From Jacaranda mimosifolia (taxonomy: Eukaryota; Streptophyta; Magnoliopsida; Lamiales; Bignoniaceae), in assembly GCA_018894105.1 (NCBI GenBank), contig CM032129.1, positions 26,305,468 to 26,369,467 of the forward strand: a stretch of 64,000 bases of DNA, given 5' to 3'. The notes under the pieces were generated by a model. That model was not told where the DNA came from, made no database searches, and saw only the letters and a program-made list of their open reading frames with translations. Below are positions 47,955 to 56,326 of this stretch, piece by piece (the stretch's first letter is position 1; each line of letters opens with the position of its first letter). Made by a program: the position numbers and the translations under genes.

Positions 47955-48056
47955 GCCGTCGAATATACTAGCTACGCCTAACATGTGAAATTGGTGCATA
48001 AGGATGTTATGCTCAGGCTGGAATACAATCAAGAAGTTGAAAGTATCAGAAATTCC
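47955..48056 (-). pseudogene. psbA: Plastid psbA fragment (nuclear copy)
   Basis: Read on the minus strand, this encodes '[20 protein letters not shown]' followed by '[14 protein letters not shown]'. This is the D1 protein of photosystem II in the region containing the HNILMHPFHMLGVAG motif, with several substitutions. Several differences from the plastid sequence are G-to-A or C-to-T changes, as expected for decaying plastid DNA in the nucleus. There is no start or promoter; it is a shard of about 100 bp. Confidence 0.9.
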
Positions 48057-48141
48057 TAAAGTAATCAATCGAATACTATTTGAAAACGGCTCTTCTTAGA
48101 AACAAAATGTTCCAAATGTTCCTGCAGAATTCTTTCCTGGA
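48057..48141 (-). pseudogene. ycf2: Plastid ycf2 fragment (nuclear copy), likely
   Basis: The minus strand encodes '[19 protein letters not shown]' followed by 'IVFD'. The '[16 protein letters not shown]' part matches plastid Ycf2 as I remember it. It abuts the psbA shard at about 48056 and the rpoA shard at about 48141; borders are approximate. Confidence 0.6.
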
Positions 48142-48204
48142 AGGCTTCATGAAGTGCTTCTTCTGGAATTAAACTCCCATTTGTCCATATTTCGAGAAAG
48201 AGTA
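48142..48204 (-). pseudogene. rpoA: Plastid rpoA fragment (nuclear copy), likely
   Basis: The minus strand encodes '[17 protein letters not shown]', matching the segment '[17 protein letters not shown]' of the plastid RNA polymerase alpha subunit. It is only about 60 bp, joined directly to neighbouring shards. Confidence 0.7.
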
Positions 48205-48252
48205 TCTCCAATAATTACATATTCGATTTGACCTATGGACGAATATGCAAGC
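48205..48252 (-). pseudogene. ndhB: Plastid ndhB fragment (nuclear copy)
   Basis: The minus strand encodes '[15 protein letters not shown]', matching plastid NdhB 'LAYSSIGQIGYVIIG' with one substitution. About 48 bp are present. The join to the 16S shard falls near 48252 in a short stretch (GGCTTGC) shared by both sides, compatible with microhomology joining. Confidence 0.85.
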
Positions 48253-48333
48253 CTTGCCTTCGGCATCCCCCTCCTTGCAGTTAAGGTAACGACTTCGAGC
48301 GTGGCCAGCTCCCATAGTGTGACGGGTGGTGTG
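48253..48333 (-). pseudogene. rrn16: Plastid 16S rRNA 3'-end fragment (nuclear copy)
   Basis: The minus strand contains ACACCACCCGTCACACTATG, then GGGAGCTGGCCACGCTCG, AAGTCGTTACCTTAAC and GCAAGGAGGGGGATGCCGA. This is the conserved 3' region of chloroplast 16S rRNA with a few C-to-T/G-to-A changes. It is not a functional rRNA gene. Confidence 0.9.
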
Positions 48334-48419
48334 AAAAAATAATTGGAAAATAAAACAGCAAGTACAAAAATGAGTACCCCCAATAGAGACTGGTATGATT
48401 CAATTCAACATTTTGTTCA
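48334..48419 (-). pseudogene. psbL: Plastid psbL fragment (nuclear copy)
   Basis: The minus strand encodes 'EQNVELNHTSLYWG' and, after a one-base frame change, 'LIFVLAVLFSNYFF'. Together these cover almost all of the small photosystem II protein PsbL, lacking its first residues. It joins directly to the 16S shard at its 3' end and to MITE sequence at its 5' end. Confidence 0.9.
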
Positions 48420-48478
48420 CTAGAGTTGAATCCACTTTTATTCTCTCTCTTTCGCCCCTTATTCTAAAAATTAGACAA

Positions 48479-48505
48479 AAAAAAAGGGAGGGGGGGGGGG
48501 GGCAA
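48479..48505. repeat. A run followed by G run
   Basis: An A tract interrupted by GGGAGG and a run of about 13 G within the right arm of the Tourist-like element. A TC microsatellite follows at 48562-48583. Confidence 0.7.
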
Positions 48506-48809
48506 GAAAAAAGGGACGGGAGGGATTAGTCACAAATATTTGATTATTTTCATTCTCAATACTCTCTCTCTCTCTCTCTCTCACCTTATTTTCTCTTACT
48601 CTCATTTTGCATAGCTTTTAATACAAAATCACAATAATATCTAAATATATCTCATTTTCAATCATACATAATCATTTCATTTTAAACAAAACATCAAAGT
48701 AACATTTCATTTTCAAACTTACATTTATAACTAACTTTTTACTTTTTTATTTTGTCAACAAAAATAAAAATGAAAATACCTCTACAAAATAAAACCAAAC
48801 AGACTCTAA

Positions 48810-49626
48810 ATCAGCGCGCAGAAAATTTTCGTAATCCCTATTCTATTAAGATACTAATTAAGTGAGCTCTAAGCAATTTATATACGAGGATGTTTTATGC
48901 AATAATAGTTAAATTTGTCGTTTCTTATTAAAAAATAATAATAAATAAACTTGTCATTTAATACAAAAGTTCAATCATGTTGATATATTATTATATTGGA
49001 GTATGTTGATCCCTGAAAATTCATTTTAATGGTTGAAACAGGAAATAACTTTCTAAAGTACTACAAAATCCTGAATTTTTGAGATGTGGAGTAGATCTTC
49101 AATTAAGGATTAGGAAAAATGCATATGATTATTATTCTTACAGACGATCATAGTGATAATTATTAAATTGGAACACAATATTTTTAATGTAATTGTCATT
49201 TATTCCTTCATATTTAGCAACAAATATAATTATTATCAGTAAAAATTAATAGAATTTAATCAAAAGATAATATTGAGTTTAGTAAGCATGAATGAATTAT
49301 CTTGTACATTCATTTGAGTATTCATCAAATAAATTATAAATTATTATGTTTTATATAATAACCCTGTTACTTTATTTTATAATATTTTGATTATGTTTTA
49401 CAATAAATTGCAATCAATTTGAATATCTATTTAAACGAATTATGTGTTGGGTGTCAATATCAAAATGTACATATGAAAAAGAAGTGGACAGAACATCAAT
49501 TATTAGAGAAACACTAAGCAGAAAAACACAACAAAAGCGTTAAAGAGAGGGACAAAAATCAATGTAACAGTGATGCGGCCTTCTTGTAAATTTGGTGGAT
49601 AAATTTTCAAATATTGAAAAGCTGAT
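48810..49626. other. AT-rich spacer
   Basis: No gene and no clear repeat detected. Confidence 0.5.
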
Positions 49627-49988
49627 GGCCCGTTTTTTTTTATTTTTTGGACTCATTTTTATTTTTTGTTAAAAATGAAAACAGAGAGCCATCAATTTCT
49701 CTCCCATTTTCACAGACATTTTCATTCTCAAAATATTCTTCCACCCAAACTCTTACACTCTCTTTCCATTTTCACTTTTCATTTTCTCCTGTTTATATTT
49801 GAATGACTTTTAATAGAAAAACACTACAATTTTCAAATACAATTTATTTTCAACCCTACATAATCATTACATTTTAAACAAAACATCCAAAAAATATTTC
49901 ATTTTCAAAAACACTTTTATAACTAACTTTTTACTATTTATTTTTACTAAAAAATAAAAATGTCTCCAGAAAACAAATCCAAATGGTC
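49627..49988. mobile_element. Tourist-like MITE
   Basis: Left end GGCCCGTTTTTTTTTATTTT; right end read inward GACCATTTGGATTTG. The interior matches the arms of the element at 47859-48806 (GAGCCATCAATTTCTC / GCTCTCAATATCTC, ATTTTCATTCTC, ACATAATCATTACATTTT, AACTAACTTTTTACT). The flanking triplets do not give a clean duplication. Confidence 0.65.
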
Positions 49989-50337
49989 TATCAATGAGAA
50001 AATAACATGTGCTTTATTCTAAGGCTTCTTAAGGAGTTAATTTGTATCGGGGATAGATGTTCTTTTCTAAATTATGTATTGTTAGGAGTGTAAATGAGTC
50101 GAGCTTGACAAAAATTACAAGCTCGAGCTCGAGTTAACAAGAAAGAGCTCGAGCTTGAGCTCAGTAGCTTGATACCAGTCGAGCTCGAGCTCAGCTCACT
50201 AAAAAAATTTTCTAAATCAAATTAAGTATTAAATTATTAATATATATATAATTATTTAATAACAATTAATAAAATGTTAAACTAATAAAATAATTTAAAT
50301 TATAATTATTAATAAAATATAAAATTATTAATATATT

Positions 50338-51366
50338 TGATATGGGGAAGTAAGACGAGCCCAACGGGCCCAATAGAACCATCATAGACCCAAGAATACA
50401 TTGGGCTAATTAACCAATAAAGGCTATCAGTTTTCCTTCAATCGATCAAGCTATGGTCGAAAAGCCCACTACTAGAGAATAGGTCGACCAGAAGAGGTTA
50501 TGCAGTGGACCAGCGTGGGCGGTGAGACCCACGGCCGGGGAGACATCTCGACCAGAGTGGGCGGAGAGACCCACGGCCGGGGACATCTCGACCAGAATAG
50601 GTCGACCAGAAGAGGTCATGCATTCAACCAGTGTGGGCGGCAAGACTGACGGCCAGGGAGACATCTCAACCAGAATAGGTCAACCAGAAGAGGTCATGCA
50701 CTCGACCAGAGTGGGCGGAGAGACCCACGGCTGGGGACATCTTGACCATAATAAGTCGACCCGAAGAGGTCATGCATTTGACCAGAGAGAGCGATGAGAC
50801 CCACTATCGGGGAGATATCTCGACCAGAATAGGTCGACCTACGAGATAGGAAGGTTTCTCTCGTCACCAGTCGTTGTCGCATTAAATGCACTCAACCACT
50901 ATTCTGCCAAATTAAATACACTGACAGGCGGCTTGCCTCTGCATTAAATGCAGAGATCTCCACCATATCCCAAAAGGATGTGGAGGTGCCACCTGGAAAG
51001 AGGATTCCAAATAAGGAAAATACCTAAAAACCCTCGTGCGAGGACAAAGGTCCTCCCTGCAAGGGCAAGGGTACCATGGACATTTTGATCTCCCACTTGG
51101 GACTATAAATACCCCATTACAGCCTCCCTACAAGGTATGTCATTCTATACTACAAAGCCCTCACTCTGCTACTCATCTTTTCTGGTCATTCTCATGCTGA
51201 CTTGAGCGTCGGAGTGCCATAGTCGGGGGCATCTCGGCTAGCTTGACGTTTGCTCGTGGTTGTAGGACTCAACCCAGGTATTTGTGGAGCTCATTTACTC
51301 GACCAGGCAAGTCGACCCACCCAGATTTCTTCTCAATCCAGTTATATACAGTTTTTACCCTCATCA
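50338..51366 (+). mobile_element. Solo LTR of a Tat-like Gypsy element
   Basis: It begins TGATATGGGG and ends CCCTCATCA, is flanked on both sides by ATATT (50333-50337, 51367-51371), and has no internal region. A TATA box (ACTATAAATACCCC, about 51102-51115) suits an LTR promoter. Its two ends match, in opposite orientation, those of the LTR at 54337-55857 (TGATAAGGGTAAAAA versus TGATGAGGGTAAAAA read inward, plus shared AGCAAACGT and GCAGAGTGAGGGC blocks). It is therefore of the same family, left behind by LTR-LTR recombination. Confidence 0.85.
50455..50845. repeat. Tandem repeats (about 77 bp) inside the solo LTR
   Basis: The words AGAGGTCATGCA, GACCAGAGTGGGCGG, GAGACCCACGGC and ACATCTCGACCAGAATAG recur in order. 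AGAGGT(C/T)ATG starts at 50492, 50611, 50689 and 50765, so spacing is about 77 bp with one longer interval holding an extra partial unit. Frames across it on both strands encode only the repeat. Confidence 0.85.
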
Positions 51367-51585
51367 ATATTATAAGTATATAATAAATATTTAAAATTAG
51401 ACAAAGTAAATTATTAATATATAAAAAATATTTAAAAATACAAAAAAGCTCATGAGCCAGCTCATAAACTTTTGAACAACTAAAGGAGAGCTCGAGCTCG
51501 AGCTCGAACTCGAGTCGAGCTATAATCGAACCGGCTCACTAGGCTCGTGAGCCGGCTCGACTCATCTTACACCCCTATGTATTGT

Positions 51586-52513
51586 ATTCTTGTCGAATTA
51601 TTGGTGGTAAATCTTTAACTATGTGCTGGAAAAATAATATGATTTTTTGCAAACCCTTTTGGCGCATATGGTGCGCACTTATATTGTGGAATGAAAAATT
51701 AAATATGTGAAGTCATTTGTGGTAATGTAGCTATAGGATAGATTTTTCTTGAGTTGGTGAGAATATATTTTTAATTAACCTGGAGAAGATTTGATATTAT
51801 TGTAGAAGAGCTTAGAATTTAGTTTTATATGCAATGATATTTTAGTTATTTTATATTTTATTTCATTAATTTTATCTATATAGATAGGTAAATATACATT
51901 TAAAATATTTCTTATCATCTTTCATTTCATCCTCCCACATAACAAATATAATATGTCTTACATAAAATAATTCTAATCATTTTCATCACCTGACAACAAA
52001 CACTGTCATCTAACATTCCATTCATAAAAATAAACCGGGCCCAAGGAGTTTTAATGCATAATTATGTAGCCAAACTAATAAATGTTTTTACTAAATTTGA
52101 TTAACGTTGAAATGCTAGTTTCTGTGTAAAATAATTTTTTTTTTCAATGACAAATATAAAGTAAATAATAAGCACAGCTTCTAATCATATGTAACACCAA
52201 AGAGAAATGTCGAACGCGTATCTAATACTCATTTCTTCAATTTCTTATAACAAATTCGAATTTAGTGCAATAAATCAACTTATATTTGTCAAAAGCCAAG
52301 GAACCATAAAAGATCTCCCCAATCTTTTAGAAATGAAAGGGTCGCAGCCTCCTACACGCATAAGACAACCTACCAAAATAAAAAATGCAAGAAAATCAAC
52401 TCCAAAAATTATAAAGATATAATTTTGTGTTCTACACAAATAATATTGCAATTTTAGTATTAAAAAAGCATATTTCAACTAAAGGAAATTTCAAATTATG
52501 CTTCTCAATCTAG
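51586..52513. other. AT-rich spacer
   Basis: No gene is supported; a plus-strand frame at 52207-52422 has no recognisable features. Confidence 0.5.
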
Positions 52514-52877
52514 TCTATAGTATTATATATAACACAACAGTGTGGGACCTACAATTATGCAATTTTGATTCTAATTGTGCAATTTTGGCCAAATGTCAAG
52601 TTTTTAGAATTTTGAATATTTTAATTCAATTAAAAAATTCTCCTTTGTTGTTGATTATTATCTCTAACCGATATAATTTGTATCTTATCTCTAATTTTCT
52701 TTCATTCGAAATTCAAAATTATTTAATAATATTCCATAATCTTTATTAAAGAGCTAGAAGTTTGAAATGAATAATTATAAATTAACTTACATGTAAGAAC
52801 TCAATTTATCAAAATCCTTAAAATTTAATTATTTTTACAAGAATATTTTTTAGATATGTAAAATATTTTTAGATAAA

Positions 52878-52914
<37 letters not shown>

Positions 52915-54151
52915 ATATAATATAACATATTATTTAATTTGAAGAATATTTCAAATATAAAAAAAATACTTCCTGCAACAACAATAAACTTTGAACTTTA
53001 TTTTTATATTATTAATTTAAATCATTTTAAATTTTTAGCAATATAATACAGAACTCATTTTTAATTATTTGAAATCAGTTCTTTTATATGGGACATATAT
53101 ATAGTTGACATAATTAAAAAATTTCAAAAGTTTGATAAATGACTACTTAAATAGCAAATAATATTAATTTTTATATTTTTCAATATATTTGGTTAAATAA
53201 TTTTAAAATTATATCACCTACTTTATTTTATTATTATTGCTTATAATAAATCATAAAAAATATTTTTACGTGGATTAATGATGTCAGATCAAAAAAATTT
53301 GACTTAAAGTAAGTATTCATCTAATTATTTGTACATATTTATATATTTATAAAAGAACCTTATATATGAGAGAGTGATATTTTATCTTGAATTGAATATT
53401 GAAAATTTGCTTATGATTTTATTCATGTACATAAAATATGCTATTTGATAATTTTAGAAATAATAAAATAGCTACATATATAAATAAATATAAATAAATT
53501 TTACTTATCATAGTTATATAGAATATTAAGAGATATTTTACTTTATAAAAATTGCATGTTACAAGCTATGTATTGAATTAGTTATCAAATAATAACTTGA
53601 TATAAGCTATTTGCACAGATAAATTAAGTATAAAGAGGTTTACATATTTACTCTAACAAAAAACACATAATATTTAAAATTTTCAAATGCCATGAAAACT
53701 ATAACTGTAACTTCCACATCATTAAGAAATCATATAAAAAAAATTTATATTTTAGAAAAATTATTTGCTTATTTATCATATCAAAATATGTATGCATAAA
53801 TATATATCTAATTTAAAAAGCATATTTAGTTAAATATTCTATTCTACTTTTATTTTCTTAATTCTTTCATTTATTTTTTTAAATTTTATCATTTCAAATT
53901 TTTTTGTATAATTTATAAACTTAGAGTTAGCAATTCTTCATATTCCACAACTTATTTAAACACAAATTATCTTCAAACATAATATTTTTAAATTAAAATA
54001 TTTATATTATTTTATTTGATTAGTAATAGATTTTGTTTCTTTAAATACTAAAGATAATTATGATTTATTTTTTAATCACATAAAGTAAAATAAATATTAT
54101 TATAAAATAAATTAAAATTCATTTTGGTGCATCGCACCGGGCACATGCTAC
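52514..54151 (+). mobile_element. Possible Helitron, non-autonomous
   Basis: The left border TCTATAGTATTATATATAAC resembles a Helitron 5' end (TC start). The right end has GGTGCATCGCACC, able to form a hairpin, followed by CTAC about 11 bases later, close to the Helitron 3' rule (hairpin then CTRR) but not canonical. Immediately after it, 54153-54260 repeats the left-end sequence (TATTATATATAGCACAACGG, then CATAATTGTGCAA), as if a second, truncated copy sits head-to-tail. There is no coding capacity. Assignment is tentative. Confidence 0.4.
52881..52910. repeat. (GT)n microsatellite
   Basis: A GT dinucleotide run of about fourteen units within the possible Helitron. Confidence 0.9.
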
Positions 54152-54336
54152 TTATTATATATAGCACAACGGTGAATGATTCATAATTGTGCAAGTTTGA
54201 CCAAATTTTGAATTTTCAGAATTTTGAGTTTTTTTAATTAAATTAAAAAGTTCCTATTGATTTTTAATTTACTCATCTTTATCTAAAAAAATTTAAATTT
54301 TATTTAGATAAGTAACAACTTAATTCAAATTCACAT

Positions 54337-55857
54337 TGATAAGGGTAAAAATAGTATATCAAAGTATTGGGTTGAAATCCAGTAAAATCGACCAGAGGGC
54401 GGTCGAGTAGAATACTTCCAATGTGTCAGGTCGAGTCCTACAATCAAAAGCAAACGTAAGGCTAGCTGAGGGCACTTCGATGCTCAAGTTCGTGTAGATC
54501 AACTGGAAGATTAAGCAGCAGAGTGAGGGCTTTAAGATAAATATGGCATACCTTACTGAGAGTTAGCAATGGGGTATTTGTAGCTTTCCTAGTGGGGTTG
54601 ATATGACTTCGGTGCCCTTATTGAGCAAGAATGGCTCTTGTCCTTGTCTGAGGGCTTTGAAGTCTTCTTCTGTTTGTGTACTATTCCAAGTGGTGCAGCC
54701 TAAGGCATGGTGGTACACTGGTGGCGCGTACTAGCCTGGCTTTTCTGAGAAAATGTAGTACTGTGGTGGCATACGCCATTAATGCGGGGGCACGCCGCCT
54801 GACGGAGCATTCAATGCGGCTAGCAAGTTGTCGATATGGCTCAACCTCCCTGGTTGAGGTGAATACTTTTGCAAGATACCTTTTAACTCTAGGGATGGCA
54901 GTGGGGCAGGTTTGGGGTGGGTTAGGCTCGCCCCATACCTCGCCCCACGAGACAATACCCCGCCCTGAAAAGGCCCCGCCCCACACCGCCCCGCCTCATC
55001 CCATCGAGTTGGCGGGTTAAACCCTCCAACCCAAAAAGAATTAAAAACTTTGGAATAAGTTAATGAAAGCATCAAATCAGAATCACTTGACAACAATTAA
55101 AATTCAAATTTTAGGTAAAAAAATGAAAAAACCATGCAAACAAGATAAGATTTTAGAAGAAAAATAGGAAATAAAAATAAAATAAAATTAATAACTAGCA
55201 CAACATCTAAATTTTTATACCTTGTGAGTTTCACAGTAAACTGAAACAAAAAAAACTCAAAATTTTTAAGTCCAACAAGTTTTCACCATATAGTTCTAAT
55301 TCTCATCTAAGTTAACTCATCCCACATTCTTCAATATCTTCTTTTTCATCGAGCATAGCTAGAAATTATTTTTAATTAAAAAATATAAAATAAATTATGT
55401 ATAATATATTTATTAGTATTATATATAATATTTATACCAGCAGGGTGGCGAGTTTAGGGCGGGGTCGGTAAACCCCATACCCCCATCCCAAATAATTTGG
55501 GTTAGAAAAATCCCACCCCATACCCTGTTAAGTCGCCCCAAACTCGTCCTATTTGGGATGGGTTGAGCTCGGGTTCGGGCTTTGCCCCGGTCCATTGGCA
55601 TGCTTATCTAACTCTAGTCGACAAGATGCAACCTCGTCGCATTTAAGCCTTCTTGATCGAAAGAGGGACGTTGTATCCTGGTCATGGTCGGCTAATGCCT
55701 GGTCAACTGAGTGAGCACCGTTATTCGCTACGATGGGTAAGGCTCATGAGATCAAGTCACGGTCGATAGGTTAGGCCTGGTAATTGGGCCGCCAGATACT
55801 ACATTTCTGTCCTGGTCAAATGTCGTTGGGTTGGGCCTGTTGGACTACCCTATATCA
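54337..55857 (-). repeat. 3' LTR of the Gypsy element, with MITE insertion
   Basis: On the plus strand it runs from TGATAAGGGTAAAAA to CTACCCTATATCA, the reverse complement of an LTR that starts TGATATAGGG. It matches the solo LTR at 50338-51366 at both ends and in internal blocks. It contains a 717-bp hAT MITE at 54890-55606; without it the LTR is about 0.8 kb, and it lacks the 77-bp repeats of the solo copy. Confidence 0.85.
54890..55606. mobile_element. hAT-type MITE inserted in the 3' LTR
   Basis: The left end is TAGGGATGGCAGTGGGGCAG; the right end read inward is TAAGCATGCCAATGGACCGG. Flanks TTTAACTC (54882-54889) and TCTAACTC (55607-55614) agree at 7 of 8 bases. The arms are rich in GGGGCGGG/CCCCGCCC-type words, and the centre is AT-rich. 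Frames at 54676-55020 and complementary ones arise from this composition. Confidence 0.8.
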
Positions 55858-56087
55858 TGAGTCCTCTTTACTCACGAGTCCTGATCGAGTAAGTCAACGA
55901 AAAGGAGTGGGGAGTAAATAGTCTGCAAAAATTGTGCATAATCGATGAGGGTCTCCGAATGTCATCAAGAGTCTACTCTATCAACCAGGGTTCGGTGCAT
56001 TTAATGTGTATGTTATATCAAGTTACGCGAAGCATCAATCGGTGGCTGCGTAATAATTGTTGTTGCTTAAGTTACCACATGTCAGCC

Positions 56088-56095
56088 TATAAATA
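56088..56095 (+). promoter_or_regulatory. TATA box of the antisense gene in the Gypsy element
   Basis: CCTATAAATAGG on the plus strand is a near-ideal plant TATA box, about 240 bp upstream of the ATG at 56327. It points in the opposite direction to pol, supporting independent transcription of the antisense gene. Confidence 0.55.
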
Positions 56096-56326
56096 GGTGT
56101 GGTAAAAAACTTCATTTTCACTTTTACTACAATTCGTGAGGTTGAATAGCCATCCTTCCGCGTCTCTATTCAACTGCATCCCGATTTAGGCTTCGAAATC
56201 GAGTAAGTTTTTTGAAACACCTTCGAGTGAGTTATTATTGTGCTGCATCGTGACCATACAACTTTACTTAAAATATTATGAGTGTTTGAGGGAGAGGCCA
56301 ACATTAGAGAGAGTGACAGTGAAGAG

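Larger units (their letters stand above)
47859..48806. mobile_element. Tourist-like (Harbinger) element carrying plastid DNA
   Basis: Target duplication TAA lies at 47856-47858 and 48807-48809. Ends are GGGCCTGTTTAGTTTTGTTT on the left and, inward from the right, GAGTCTGTTTGGTTTTATTT. The arms resemble the elements at 43765 and 49627 (ATTTTTATTTTTATTTTTT, CTCTCTCTC, AACAAAACATC). The usual MITE core is interrupted at about 47955-48419 by a block of plastid gene fragments, so the element is either an acquisition vehicle or the landing site of the block. Confidence 0.75.
50083..51577. mobile_element. hAT-type MITE interrupted by a solo LTR
   Basis: A perfect 8-bp duplication TGTATTGT lies at 50075-50082 and 51578-51585. 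The left end is TAGGAGTGTAAATGAGTCGA; the right end read inward is TAGGGGTGTAAGATGAGTCG. The arms carry repeated GAGCTCGAGCTCGAG words in opposite orientation. The solo LTR at 50338-51366 lies in the centre; without it the MITE would be about 460 bp. Confidence 0.9.

Noticed and set aside
48147..48383. 78-residue minus-strand frame that runs through several plastid shards
   Set aside because: A chance read-through of psbL, 16S rRNA, ndhB and rpoA pieces in mixed frames; no start signal and no reason to expect a fusion protein.
50455..50845. CRISPR-like array (regular repeats with spacers)
   Set aside because: The repeats are diverged, directly adjoining tandem units inside a plant LTR; there is no spacer structure and the DNA is eukaryotic.
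50446..50891. Repetitive frames on both strands in the solo LTR
   Set aside because: They translate the 77-bp tandem repeats; LTRs are non-coding here.
54676..55096. Frames of 101-114 residues on both strands
   Set aside because: They cross the border between the LTR and the GC-rich arm of a MITE and encode only its repeats.
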